Shown: positions 36,378-48,471 of the stretch, in pieces | How positions within the stretch are numbered: position 1 is the first letter of the stretch | How the letters are laid out: every line of letters starts with the position of its first letter | DNA from: Trema orientale | Lineage: Eukaryota; Streptophyta; Magnoliopsida; Rosales; Cannabaceae | Reading direction: 5' to 3' | Assembly (NCBI GenBank): GCA_002914845.1 | Contig: JXTC01000359.1 | Coordinates: 24,065 to 88,064 of the forward strand | DNA length: 64,000 nt | Translations under genes and position numbers: made by a program | The notes under the pieces: model-generated | What the model was told of the DNA's origin: nothing | What the model saw: only the letters and a program-made list of their open reading frames with translations | Database searches by the model: none

Positions 36378-37080
36378 TTACTGAATAGAAAAATAAAAAG
36401 AAAAGAGAGAGAAATTGAGGAGTAAATAGTTAGATAACGAAGGAGGTGAAAAGTACTACTGTACTTCAAATTATTACTTGGATAACATTAATCTCTTGAT
36501 TCTCTTTGAATAATAAAATCATACCATAGTGGACAAGTCACATGTAGCACCTCTTTAGCATATAATATAATAAAGCCACATGTAGTCTTAATCTTTAATT
36601 TTAGGCATATTCTATAGGGATCTTAGCCACACACAACCAAAATAAAAAATAAAAAAATAAAAAAAGAGGAAAAACAAAATTCATATTCTATAGAGAAAAG
36701 GGTGGACATGATATTCTTGAAATCTTTTGAATCTAACATTCAGTTTTGCATTTTTAATGTTTCTCTTTCTCTTATTGTCACATGAAAATTAATTATAAAA
36801 TGAAAATAATATTGATAATCTTATAATATTTCTCCTTTTTTGGGGCTTAATACATATGGGAATACGTCCATGAAATGTAAGGTATACAAATGTAGGGGAA
36901 TACGATCTACACATATAATATCCTTACGCAGTTACGCGTGGACCAATAGTAGAGATGAAGATGGAACTGACTAGGAAAGCGCTCTCTCTCCTTTCCAATA
37001 TTTAATACGTGCAATCTTTTGCTTATCCCAAAAATAGAAAAAAGAAATTAAGAAACTCTGACATGGTTTCGTAGAAAGAG
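36378..37080. other. Intergenic, no gene recognised
   Basis: AT-rich upstream flank of the telomere-binding protein gene. Confidence 0.5.
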
Positions 37081-37089
37081 AGAAGACTC

Positions 37090-37095
37090 CACGTG
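37090..37095 (+). promoter_or_regulatory. G-box CACGTG upstream of the telomere-binding gene
   Basis: CCACGTGGCA sits about 500 bases before the probable first 5' UTR exon. It is a palindromic bZIP/bHLH site; function here is inferred from position. Confidence 0.35.
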
Positions 37096-37593
37096 GCACA
37101 AACCCATTTCATTACATCTCATCCAATTATTATTTATTTTTCAAAAAAAAGAAAAAAAGAAAAAAAAGGTTTGGGGTTAAGAATCAAGATTGAGAACAGG
37201 TCCAAGACCAAGAAGAGGGAGTTGGGTTTATGGTTTATGGTAAAACTTGCAAAATTTTCGGACATTAATGCCCTTTTACTGGATGGTCCGGTTTTGTGGT
37301 CAGAAAATTTGCAAATATATACACATATATATACACCAAAGGTATAAGGGGTTTAAGCCACTGTTCTTTATTTGTGGTTTGTATATAGATTTAGTGGTGG
37401 GGTTTTGTTTTGGTTTTGTCATTTCATTCAAAATAAAATAAAACAAAATAAAAGAGAGAGATTGATTCTTTTCAATTCTGAATTCTTCAAGTTTTCTCAT
37501 GGTGGATCTGTTCTCACATTCTTCACCAAAGCGATTTTTCTCGGGAAAATTTGTGTAGATAGTGTTTGACCCAGAAGAAAATTTGTTTCCCGG

Positions 37594-38627
37594 GTGAGTA
37601 AATCGAGCTCGTTCTCGTCGTTTATGGGGGTTTTTCGTCGTTGAATTGTGGGTTTTCGTTTCTGATCTTGGTGTTTCTTCTATTTGGGTCTTGTTCAAAG
37701 CAAATTGTGATTCGATTTTTGCGAAATTTGACTGGTTTTTGATGTTGCTCGATCATTGGGTCATTTTGGTTTTGGCGTTTTCTGAAGAATTTAATTCCGA
37801 TTGGGTTCTGGGTTTGGAATTGGTGAATTTGAAATCGTGGTTGAGACCCTGATCCGATCGTGAATTTTGATTCGTGTTTGGTTGGGTTGAATTTGGTTTT
37901 GTTTTTTAAATTTTGTAGTTTTTAAAAATTGATCTGAATTTGGATACATCAAATTCAGCTTAAGCAACTAAATTGAGCCTTGAATTATGTCTTCTTATTC
38001 TGAATTAGGCCTGATTCGGAATTCTTTATCCTGCATGTATTGATCAAGGTCCCTCTGGTTTTTTTTTTTTTTTGGTAAAATATAAATCCACTTCTGATCA
38101 GGGGACTTGTCATTTGGGTGTCCACAAATGTTTTCTTTTGAGGAATAGTTTGATCTGAATTTTCATTTAATATCCTTATTAGATGCTTTAAAGTCGAAAT
38201 TTCGTCTCTCTGTTTTGAATTTTGAGTGTCACAATTTTGAATTATGGTTCTTCCCGTTTGACTTTGAGATTGGTCTTCATGTTTTGGATAATTATGAATT
38301 TATGTTGATTAAAACTTGGGTGGATGAAGTTGTTTATCTGTACCATTGTGTGATCTCAATGCCTTGTTGCTGCTCGAAATAGTTGCTATTTTTTCTTGGT
38401 TTAATTAATAGTTTTATGGATCAAAAAAAGAAAAAACATTTGTTACTTTGGCATTTATTATGAAATTTTTGCAGCTATACTTGTATTAAAGTGGTGCAAC
38501 TAATATGAATTTGTTGCCTTTTAATTTATTTTATGGGGTTGCTAAGAATGTGGTGCAGTTATTTGGTAGATTACATTGATGCATTTCTCTGACCCATAAT
38601 TATTATTTTTCTTTTATCTGATAACAG
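37594..38627 (+). other. Probable 5' UTR intron of the telomere-binding gene
   Basis: CCCGG|GTGAGTAAATC at 37594 is a strong donor, and TTTTATCTGATAACAG ending at 38627 is a good acceptor with a T-rich tract. The CDS starts 58 bases later. A 1,034-bp T-rich leader intron fits plant housekeeping genes. Transcript evidence would be needed for the exact ends. Confidence 0.6.
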
Positions 38628-38635
38628 CCAAGAGA

Positions 38636-38747
38636 ATGCAATGGTAATGGTTTGATGAGTCCTTATTGGCATGTATTCCTAAGATATGGTGTTGAAGAAG
38701 AGGTTAGAATACGGATTACATGGCTTCCAGGTCCCCACTGTACCTAG
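38636..38747 (+). promoter_or_regulatory. Cluster of upstream AUGs/uORFs in the leader
   Basis: Short frames precede the main ATG at 38686: 38636-38647, 38641-38655 and 38671-38682. A longer one, 38655-38747, is out of frame and overlaps the start of the CDS by 62 bases. Such an arrangement generally lowers main-frame translation. Confidence 0.55.
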
Positions 38748-41700
38748 AGCTCCCAGATCAGCTAGGGTAAGTATATTGGTTGCACCGTTTTTTGGGTTCT
38801 GTGGTGATTTCTTTTGCTTTGGAGATGAATTCTGATATAATATATTTGAATTCTGATTAACTCAATAAATTATGGTTGTGGTTTCAGAGGAGGGGGCCGA
38901 ATAAGAAGAAAATAGATGATAGTCAAATATGTGCATTTGAATTATTGGCTTCTTTAGCTGGCAAGTTATTGCAGGAGAGTGAAAGTTCTTCTGCCTCTAG
39001 TAATGCTTCTGAAGGAAATAATCAGACTTTTGGTGACAATGTTATAAAGCAGGAGAAACAAGCTGAAGATAAGTTATTAAAAGAAGAGTTCTTTGAACAG
39101 GGGAGTTCTGAAGAGAGTGCTTTTGTATCTGAGATCACATCTCAAGACATTGATGAGAAGTTTGTTCTGAAGAAATTCTCAAATGCTGTCGATAAAGTCA
39201 ATAACGATGTGAAATCTGTAATTTGTAATACTAAGCCCGCATTTCAAAATTATCCCGCTAAAGTAGAGGTAGGCTGCCCTCTTATTAAGGAGCCTTGTCA
39301 TGCTAATGTAGAGAATGGAATTGAAAGACAGCAAAAGGGCGAGAAGTTAGAGACTGGAAGCTTGACTAAGGCTAACACATGCAACTCTGAGCACCCAATG
39401 CAGTTGCAAATAGAATTTCCCACAGCAGTCAATTCAGACAATAATGTCAAATTGTCATTGCTTAGGGAAACTGTTCCTAATGCTTCTTTTTCCAGGCATA
39501 GGAATGACATTAAATTAGTTGGTAGTGATGATGACGAAAACTTCTCTAGGTACAATAAATCCAGCACAAAGGTAAAGGCTTTCAGGCCTCCAGCACGTAT
39601 TGGAGACCGTAGAATAAGGAAGTTGCTGACATCCAAATACTGGAAGGTTGCCCCAAAATTGAGGGATTGTGAAGTCTTTAGATCTGGTAAGTTGCTATTC
39701 ATGTTTTTAACTATATACAGTATGCAATATTTCTTCTAATCTTTTATGATATGTATGTCCTGTCTGACCGTGTATGAATGTTTGACCAGTACTAGTCATA
39801 GGTTAATATAAGCTCCTGAATTTGGTATTTGTAGACGGTGGAGTGAAGCCTCTTTATAACAAGAGAAAAAGCTCTTACAGTCGTGACAGATTTCAGCATG
39901 ACACATTTTATAAGAGAAGGAAATTATTTCACCGAAGCTCGGTAGTGTCATCTGATGGAGGGTTCAGCAGTGAGAGTGTTTCTAACTCACCAGAGAAGGG
40001 ACAAAGCGGAGATATGGGCTTTAATGAAATGTTTCATGGAGGTCCTTCTCTACCTCATACATTTTAGTTGGTTATCTGAACTTTTGAGACGTAAAGTTCA
40101 TGGTCTAAATGGTTAGTTTGCTAAATAATTGTTTTTCCATGCAGCAGCAGGGGTATCATCTTCAGTCATTAGTCGCCAAGCATCTTTCAACTCTAAGGAT
40201 TCTCATGGTACTAGATATTAATTTTTAGGTTATATCTTTCATTTTCCATGTATTTTTGTTTGGCATCCAATAGGTTCTCATGGTGTAGTATGTTAACTTG
40301 TACAGTGAAATTTAGTATAAAATCCTTCAAGGTACCTGAGCTTTTTATTGAGGTCCCAGAAACTGCAACAGTTGGTTCACTGAAGGTACAAACATTCTTT
40401 CATCCCTAATTTTGGGGAAAATTACATTGTTTGTATGCCACATCTATTCTAGCTTTTATCATTGAACTTTTTTTTCTTACTCAAGGTTAGGCCTTTTTGG
40501 TTTGTTTTTTTTTTTTTCCTTGGGTCTGGTACCAAGATTGGACTATTCAGACGGTTTTGTAATTAATTTAAACACAATTTGTTTACATCCTTTGCCCTTT
40601 GGTTCGGATTCTTTTAGTTTCAGAATGGGATCTTTCACAGGAGGATGGGAAATATCTTTGTTTAGTACACTATTCATTTATGGGTTTTGTTTTGAAAGCT
40701 CTTGCCAATGCCTGCTGTTGGTAACTCTTTTTTTCCCCTTCTGAATCTGCATTTATTTATTTTTTGCAGAGGACAGTTATGGAGACAGTAACTGCTATTC
40801 TTGAAGGTGGGTTACGTGTTGGGGTAGTTCTTCAAGGGAAAAAGATCAAAGATGACAATAGAACTCTTCAGCAGACTGGTATTTCATCTAAAGACAATCT
40901 CGATAATCTGGGTTTTACACTGGAGCCCAATATTATGCCAGTTTCTCCATCCATCTGCGCTGATGATCCACTTCCTTCCTTGTCGTGTGAAGCACCTGAA
41001 CCATTAACTAGGTAATTCTAGTCAGTCCTGGAAAGTCCATTTGCTATAATTGGCATTTGTTATGAATTGTAGTTAGCATTTCAAGTGGATACAGAATGAC
41101 TTTTCTTGTTCAATAGTGTTTCTTGTTTGCCACACTTCTGTGATTTTTCTTCTCTGTCTTCATACCTATCATTGCTTTAGGCATCTATGTTAATTTGACA
41201 TTTAGTGATCGATGACTTCTTCTCAGGGATCACATTTCTATGCCTTGAACAGCTGCACTTAATATTATTTGTCCTAACTCACAAAAGCTTAACTATATAT
41301 TACTTTATTTCCAGGTCCCCTGGCACTCCTCTCATAGATTCAGCGATATCTGATTCTTTACCTGAACCCCCTCCTCCTGTGACCAATATAGGAACTCTTG
41401 TTTCAAGTAATCCTGGATCAGTTTCCTCCCACACTGACCCATTAACTGACAACATAACACCGGATTCCCAAGCTCTAGTTGTGGTTCCTGCAATGAGCAT
41501 GGAGGCACTAGCTGTTGTTCCTGCGAACCCCAAAAATAGGAAAGCTTCAGAGCTTGTACAGCGTCGAACCAGGAGACCATTCTCTGTGTTAGAAGTAGAA
41601 GCATTAGTTCAAGCAGTTGAGGAACTTGGAACTGGAAGGTATGTCTTTCACCCTTTAATTGGCTTTCACAAAAAGTGAAGAGATTTTTTTTATTTTTTAT

Positions 41701-42253
41701 TTTTTTTAAGGATGTACATGTTTCTCATGATTTTTCATTCTGTAGGTGGCGTGATGTTAAATTGCGTGCTTTTGAGAATGCAGATCATCGAACCTACGTG
41801 GATTTGAAGGTAAGATCATTTTATTGTTTACATTTATCCAAGAAGACCCCTTTTGTCCCGCTTGTTTGAAACTTTTACACATACCAGCAACATGGATGAT
41901 TGCCAGCGAGTTGGATCCATCACTGATAATGTATAGATGCATATGCTGTTTTAGCTCGTTTTTATCAGTTGTTCATGCAAAATGGTTACAGGTTATGAAA
42001 TTCTGCTTCTAATGTTATCGTTTCTGGGTCTGAACAGGATAAATGGAAAACATTGGTTCACACAGCAAAAATTTCTCCCCAGCAAAGGAGGGGGGAGCCT
42101 GTTCCTCAGGAGCTCTTGGACCGAGTATTGGCTGCCCATGCGTATTGGTCTGAGCATCAAGCTAAGCAACACAGCAAGCAGCAGACAGGTGCGCTGAAGA
42201 TTACGGACGCTTCGGCTGACAGACATGGTGCAGAAGGCAGTCAATCATCATGA
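38686..42253 (+). CDS. TRP: Telomere repeat-binding protein (TRP/TBP, telobox Myb)
   Basis: Nine coding exons: 38686-38766, 38888-39686, 39835-40041, 40145-40207, 40306-40385, 40770-41011, 41315-41638, 41746-41809, 42038-42253. They sum to 2,076 bases, giving 691 aa with no frame break. The N-terminus MVLKKRLEYGLHGFQVPTVP and the block PNKKKIDDSQICAFELLASL are conserved in plant double-strand telomere-binding proteins. Residues about 384-465 form a ubiquitin-like region (KVPELFIEVPETATVGSLK; VGVVLQGKKIKDDNRTLQQT). Residues about 575-635 are the Myb/telobox domain (RRPFSVLEVEALVQAVEELG, WRDVKLRAF, telobox VDLKDKWKT at 617-625), followed by the Myb extension that in this family is needed to bind (TTTAGGG)n. 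The protein should act in the nucleus at telomere length control. Exon 4 follows a triple CAG acceptor (40142-40150). Assignment to TRP1/TBP1/TRFL family 1 is firm; the individual orthologue is not. Confidence 0.95.
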
Positions 42254-45200
42254 TGTAAAGGAAAAACAAGATAATAATGTTGACAGAAACAGGGAAAACA
42301 AAAAGTGTACAAATCACGAAACTTTGTAATATTCTCACTCACATTATTCATTGCCAAATTTATTGTCAAGACAGGTTGGCATTTGTAAATGATTTGTTGG
42401 AATAAGATGATTCTAACAGAAGTTATTTGTCTTTTTCACAATTTAATTGATTCACTTCCCCAAATTTATGATGTAGAAATTTGTAAGAAAGAGAACAGGA
42501 ATGCAGCTCTTGTATTGTCTTTGATTAATTGCTCATTCTTGTGATTTAATGTAATTGTGATACTTTTGCTAATGAAATAGAAAAGTACCCTTTTATTTTC
42601 CTTTTAAACTAGAAGCAAGTTTTCGATAGTTGGTACTGGTACTTACTGGTGGTGAGGTTTATATTATGTTGGGACAAAGTAAATTGACTTTAAATAATAA
42701 AGCACAGAGACCTTGTGTCGAAACAGGGAAATAAAACAACTCAACAGAAAATTTAATAAATGCCTACAAGCTTGTGGCTGCCATTATAATTCAATATCTC
42801 AGATTCTCATTAATTGAAGACATGATTTGATCCAATTATTTGATTCCAATAATTGGATCATGATCTCCTGCAGTTTTCATTGGCCCTAATCACGAGTATT
42901 AGATGACTGATATTTATGAATTTTTATTGTGAAAAGACTTTATTAACGGAATGAATCGATATGTTATGCATTATATTTATCAGCCCAAACAAAGTTGTTA
43001 ATGTTAATTAGCTTTACTTGACTTTCACGCGCAATGGAATGTAGTCGGGAACTTGCATTAGAAGTCAAAATCCAAAGTCTTTGCTTCAAAGATGGCTGCA
43101 TGATTAAAGGTTGGTATAACTTCCACCCTTTTACTTCTTCCCCGGTAGTTGGACAAAACTATAGTCTATCCAACTATAATTTGGAAATGGTGGCATCTAG
43201 TCGTTTATCAGAAGAAAAAAATAAGAACAATAATTTAAGGAGTAAGATCAAATTTTCATTTCTATCATAGTTTAGAAGTGTTTATAAATAAGAAAAAGGT
43301 TATTGTTACCCACTGATATTATGGTTGTTTGTTAAATACTTGGCACGTGAAACATTCACAAGCAGACTCTAATTATATTATCTGACTGATCAGACTGCCC
43401 AACTTTTATTCTATTAAGTTGTTTGATTATTATATATAGTGTTGTACTTTATGAAGCTAGTAAAAAGCATGTCCAAAACTGATTAAGGTGAACTGTATTT
43501 GGATTAAGATACTTTTCAACCGTCTTGTAATTGTTGTGAACTTGGGCTAATGATATCCCAATTGCAATGTTGCATAGCCAAACATCTTTAACAAAAACAC
43601 CGAAAGCAACTGTTATTTTTACTTACACGGCACGACGTGTTCAATGGCCGCCCTGACTTAGTCTAGTAAAAGGCAAATATATATATATATTTCAATCTTC
43701 TAATAATAATAATAATAGTTACACAAAATTTTCGAAAAAATATAATGCATAACTAGTAGTGAAATTCATGAGTAACAGATTTTTAAACTCTTGAATAGGG
43801 ACTTAAGAACTAAGTGTATTGATAGACCCTCGTGTCCTTCGATCAAGAGATCTTAATATCAGCATTATCCTAATCTGTACTAGCAAATCCTAGATTCGAG
43901 ATATCATATTAGAGTTATTCTAGTCTGTACTAACAAATATTAGATTGGAGATATCTTACTGCGTTACACCGTACTAATTAGAATTTGATTATTGTTAATC
44001 AATATTATCACTCATATAGTATTTCGTAGAAAATTTAGGGGCTTTAGGAAATAGCAATTTTTTTTCCGTCTCAAATGCCCTGAAGTAATTTATATCACAA
44101 ACAACCATGTGGGTGTTACTCTCTTCTCAACCATTACTACCCTTATTTTAATCCAAAAATAAATGTTTACCTGCAATTGAGTTCTGACCTAGGTACATAA
44201 ACTCATGTACCCTGTGAACCTATGGACCGTACCCTGTGAAGTGTCCCAACTGGAACAATTATCTCGGTCCTATTATGTTAGATATTTTATTCGAATAACC
44301 AGTCTAATGGGTTTCTACCGGGTTCTTAATTGAACTTTTCCAACTTCATAGTCATTGTTTGAACCGAAACTATTCTCCAATTCAAGACGAACAAGCAATG
44401 CAAAACCGGCAACATGTCGATATCTGAAATTCCTTGTCACAATGCAACATAAAGACCAATTATTTTTATCATTATCAAAAATTCCTTTCGTGCCTAATTT
44501 AAATTTCTTATGTCACAAGACCATATTATTATGTTTCAATTTAAATTTTCTCACTTTAGCAATATCCTTCCAAAGCAGTGATTCAATCATTCAGTTCAAA
44601 TAGGTTCTGGTGTTCAAACCATATGGCTTTAAGTTTGAGGAAATTAGGCTCAGTAGCAGTTTATAATTTGTGAGGGTAAGTTTTATACTTAGATTTTTTT
44701 TTTTTTTTTTTTAAAGTGACTTTATTGTCATTCTTTTGTCCATTTTACTTTCATTATTTTTAAAAGTATCTTCCAAATTAAAATTTAAAAATTTAAGATT
44801 CAATTACTGCTTATTATACCCCTTATTTTTCCTAAAATATCCCTTAATTTAATTTATCTTTTTTCTTCCCACTCACGTACACACCTTCCTAAAATATTCC
44901 TAATTTAATTTTGTAATATTTTCTATTTCCATCCTCACCCCCCACTTTCTACATGGCTTTTTCTTCTGCCATATCAACTCAAAATCTCCCTTCTTCTCTT
45001 ACTGAATAAACCCAAATTTCTAAACACTGCATCAGCGGTGGAAGGAGTCTATTTCTTAAGACAACCACCCACCACCATTTTTATTTGTTGCATCTCCTTT
45101 GGCAACATCTTCAATGGGACCTATCCACTCTTTTACAATCATCCTCTTTTATATATGGTTTTTGGATTTACACATAGTTCTTCACCTAAAAAACTCTGCA

Positions 45201-45411
45201 TTGAATATTGTTATACATATAATGCTATGGGACAACTATATGACACTCAGCACTATTGTCAGTCTGTTACTGAGTGATTATAGTTACACTTCACGTAGAG
45301 TCTATGTGGGACCCAGTTTATTAATTAGAATAATCCAATAACCGACTGATATGTCGTGTGGTGCACTAGTGCTCTATAATATTGCTCTATATATGCGTGT
45401 ATATATATATA
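42254..45411. other. 3' flank of the telomere-binding gene and intergenic DNA
   Basis: The first 300-400 bases are T-rich 3' UTR. Further on there is a (TA)n tract at 43678-43690, (TAA)n at 43703-43715 and a T tract at 44694-44712. An imperfect direct repeat (TCTGTACTAACAAAT, AGATTGGAGATATC) is at about 43876-43955. The frame at 43034-43270 (78 codons) matches nothing I recognise. Confidence 0.5.
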
Positions 45412-45659
45412 GGTTGCCAATCCAATAAGTATATATATATATATATTTTTACCTATGTATAGGTATTTTTTTTTAGCCGTTGTATCATCATCTAATAGTT
45501 GATCCAACAGCTATAATGAGATGTATGAAAAGACGTGTATCATTAATGCTATTTCTCTCTCTTATTTTTTACTATAAAAAAATATGCATGATAAATTTTC
45601 ATTAGCCAAAATGATACCTATGTATAAGTGAAAAAAAAAAACCTAATCACTTGGTGCCC
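45412..45659 (+). mobile_element. (TA)n-associated MITE, copy 3
   Basis: GGTTGCCAATCCAATAAGTA at the left and CTAATCACTTGGTGCCC at the right. AGCCGTTGTATCATCATCTA / TTGATCCAACAGCT forms the inner palindrome. (TA)n flanks both sides. Same orientation as copy 2. Confidence 0.8.
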
Positions 45660-45686
45660 ATATATATATATATAATAAAGAATAAT

Positions 45687-46390
45687 GGACGAGTTTTCAA
45701 TGGGTATTTTTGTTTTTGCTTCATGGATGGGTAAGTTTGACTAATTTGGAAATAAACTTACAATAATAAATCATCTCATTCAATATATTAATTTCCAATC
45801 CATTTTTTTTTATTTTTTTCCTTTTTGAAAATTTAATTTAAAGTTTATTTTTTTTAATTACCTTTAATTTAAAACTATATATACTATTGTATCCTCAATA
45901 TTTCATAAAATTTCTTTTTTACTCTACGAAAGGTAAATCTAAGGTAGAATAATTTTCATATTATGAATAAGTTATTTTCTTAAATAAAAAAAACTATGAA
46001 TAAAGCAATTACATTGAAAGAAAATTTGTTTAAAAAAAAAAATTATGCGTGAATCAGTTTAAAATTTGTACATCTTTTGTTTTGTTTTATTTTTATTTAT
46101 TTATTTTTTTTTGCAACGAATAAGATAGTTGAGAGTGATTTGGGATTATTAAGTATTTTTCACTAGTTTCATTTTCTTATAAAAAAAATAAAAAAAAAAT
46201 TAACCAACTCATCAAGTTACCCATCTTTTTTGTTTTAACTAACTTTCTATATTTATATATGTATTAATTATAATAATTTTTTTTAGTAAATATACTAATA
46301 TTATTCTAACCATTAAATTAAAATCTAATGGTCCAAATTAGAGTATCTATCCATGGAGAAAAAATAAAAATCTCCATTGAAACATTACCC
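45687..46390. mobile_element. MULE-type element, 704 bp, perfect 9-bp TSD
   Basis: GGACGAGTTTTCAATGGGTA (left) aligns with GGGTAATGTTTCAATGGAGA (reverse of right end), and the TIRs continue as TTTTTGTTTTTGCTTCATGGATGGGTA without gaps for about 47 bases. TSD AAGAATAAT lies at 45678-45686 and 46391-46399. No coding capacity. A related fragment is at about 57240-57400. Confidence 0.85.
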
Positions 46391-46589
46391 AAGAATAATA
46401 GTTGTATTATATAATTCTAAAAGTGAGTGAATTCAAAAATAACAAAATTTAATTTAATTATAGGTTGATAATCACGGAAGATGAGTAAATCAATAGCCAA
46501 CTATGGTGCGAAAAGCATGGTGAAAAACAAAATTTTAAACACTCATATCTTGTTAACAACATACAAATATCAGATTCCTATAATGTAAT

Positions 46590-46761
46590 GGAGATGGCTA
46601 CGGTAGGGGCGTCTCTACGTAGGGTCATGTCTTAATTATCGTTGAATGGGAATCTGTGGGGAATAACAGGAATCTGTGGAGAATCTATTTATATATAGAT
46701 TCCCATCCAACGGTGAATAGACAGGGTCCTACGTAGGGGCGCCCCTACTGTAGACGCGCCC
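46590..46761. mobile_element. 172-bp foldback MITE, copy 1 (MULE-type)
   Basis: TSD TAATGTAAT (46581-46589, 46762-46770). GC-rich TIRs of 35 bases match at about 28 of 35; GATGGGAATCTG and CAGATTCCCATC-type arms extend pairing inward, so most of the element is one hairpin. The palindrome CCCTACGTAGGG, slightly changed here, lies near each end. Confidence 0.9.
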
Positions 46762-47104
46762 TAATGTAATAATGGATATAATTAGCTCATAATCAAAGGT
46801 TAGCATTTAAGAGTAAGATGGTAAGCGTTTAAAATTGAAATGATTGCATTAACATTTATATATGAGAAAGGAATTTGCAATTTTTATTTTTTTTTTTACT
46901 TTGTTTAAAGGTGTGTGTAAAATGACTTTTTCAAAAGCAATATATACTAAAAAGTAATTTTATTTAGGGTCATTCTTGTAATAAAATGAATCACTAAAAA
47001 AAAAATATGTGGAGAATAGACAGAGGAGTAGCAGCATATACGTCTTTTTTTTAATAACAGTTTTTATTATACAATTCCAAATTTACCCATATTAAAAGTA
47101 GTTG

Positions 47105-47594
47105 TAGAGATGTAAAGTGGACATAGTCGGCCCACTTTCGATAAGCCCATATGGGCTTTATACCGTGTCTAAACCTGGTCTGCATAAAATATAGGTCGGG
47201 TCAGGCTGACACCTATTCCTACCAGGAAGCTTGGCACAGGCCATATACCTAGCCCACATTTTATGCAAGCCTAAGTGGGTCGTACCTATGCGAACCGAAT
47301 ATGGGCCTAAAAATAAGCAAATAAATAACATTAAAAGTATATAAATGAAAATATTTAATTAAGATTTTTTAAAATTTTTAATTAAGAAATATATTTAAAA
47401 GTATATATAAAATGGCTAAGTGCGAGCTTAATGTAAGTTTGCAGAAATGTGGATCGGGCCGATGGGCCTATTGCTGAGGCCCAGCCCGATCTCTACTATA
47501 TATACCGAGCCGGCCCAAACCCGCATTAATATAAGCCAGGCCGGGTCGGTACCACGCTTTTCCTTCGGAAGCCCGGCCCACATTGACATATCTA
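47105..47594. mobile_element. hAT-like non-autonomous element, 490 bp
   Basis: TAGAGATGTAAAGTGG (left) and TAGATATGTCAATGTGG (reverse of right end) are hAT-like termini. The 8-bp flanks AGTAGTTG (47097-47104) and ACTGGTTG (47595-47602) agree at six positions. Sub-terminal GGGCC-rich blocks (CGGCCCAC, GCCCGGCCCAC) are unlike the AT-rich surroundings. No transposase frame. Confidence 0.7.
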
Positions 47595-47889
47595 ACTGGT
47601 TGAGATTTGTCTACGAGTTGGTTGAGTTTTTTCAACTATTTGTTGTGGTTTTGTTACTAAAAGGTTGAGATTAGACTATTAAATACTTGACTTTTGTCAA
47701 ATGACGGGCTAAGTTATATTGACTAACTGGTTGGGGTTTAAAACAATAATAGGGATACTTATTGGTAAACATTGCTATATTTCTAACATATTTATTTAAG
47801 AGACATTATTTATTTTGACAATCATTTAAAACATATGATAAAAATTAGGACAAAATATAAATTATTTATAAATCTAGGACTTTTATTTA

Positions 47890-48190
47890 ATAAAAAATTC
47901 AAAATTCTGAAATTTTCTTGCATCTCAATCAAAGTTGAAAACTATTGACTATAGTAAAAAAACAGAGGACGACAAAAGGAGGCATAGCCGAGATCCGACC
48001 ACTAGTTCTAATTTTCGACCGTATTTTCATTTCATGAAATATTCAAAATTATGAAATTATCCTGCATCTCAACTAAAGTCGAAAACTATTGATCATGGTT
48101 AAAAAAAAGTGTGACAAAAGAAGGCACAGAGAGGATCTGACCACTAATCCTAATTTTTGACCATCGTCGAAATATTTCGACCACAATCAG
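47890..48190. repeat. Tandem duplication, period ~145 bp
   Basis: ATTCAAAATTCTGAAATTTT... GAAAACTATTGACTATAGT... GATCCGACCACTAGTTCTAA is repeated with about 15-20% divergence from 48041. Confidence 0.8.
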
Positions 48191-48471
48191 AAAAGGAGAA
48201 AGAAAGGCGCCCGACCGAAATTAGGATCAGTTTTGCTGGCGAGGTGCTAGCAGTGGCGACATAAATAGTTTGGTGTGTATTAAAAGAGAATGTATTTTAG
48301 GTTTGTTATAGAATAAAATATTTAAGTAATTTCAGATGTATAGCATAATAAAGATTAGTCATGATAATATTTATGAACGAGTTCTTTTTATCACTATGAA
48401 GGCATTAGTATCCGCCACGTGTTAGGCTCCTTTATTTAACTGCTATTTGACATGACAAAGGTTAATTTTAG

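Noticed and set aside
39298-39702. 134-codon minus-strand frame
   Set aside because: It is antisense to exon 2 of the telomere-binding gene.
43034-43270. 78-codon plus-strand frame
   Set aside because: Low-complexity end, no recognised family and no splice partners.
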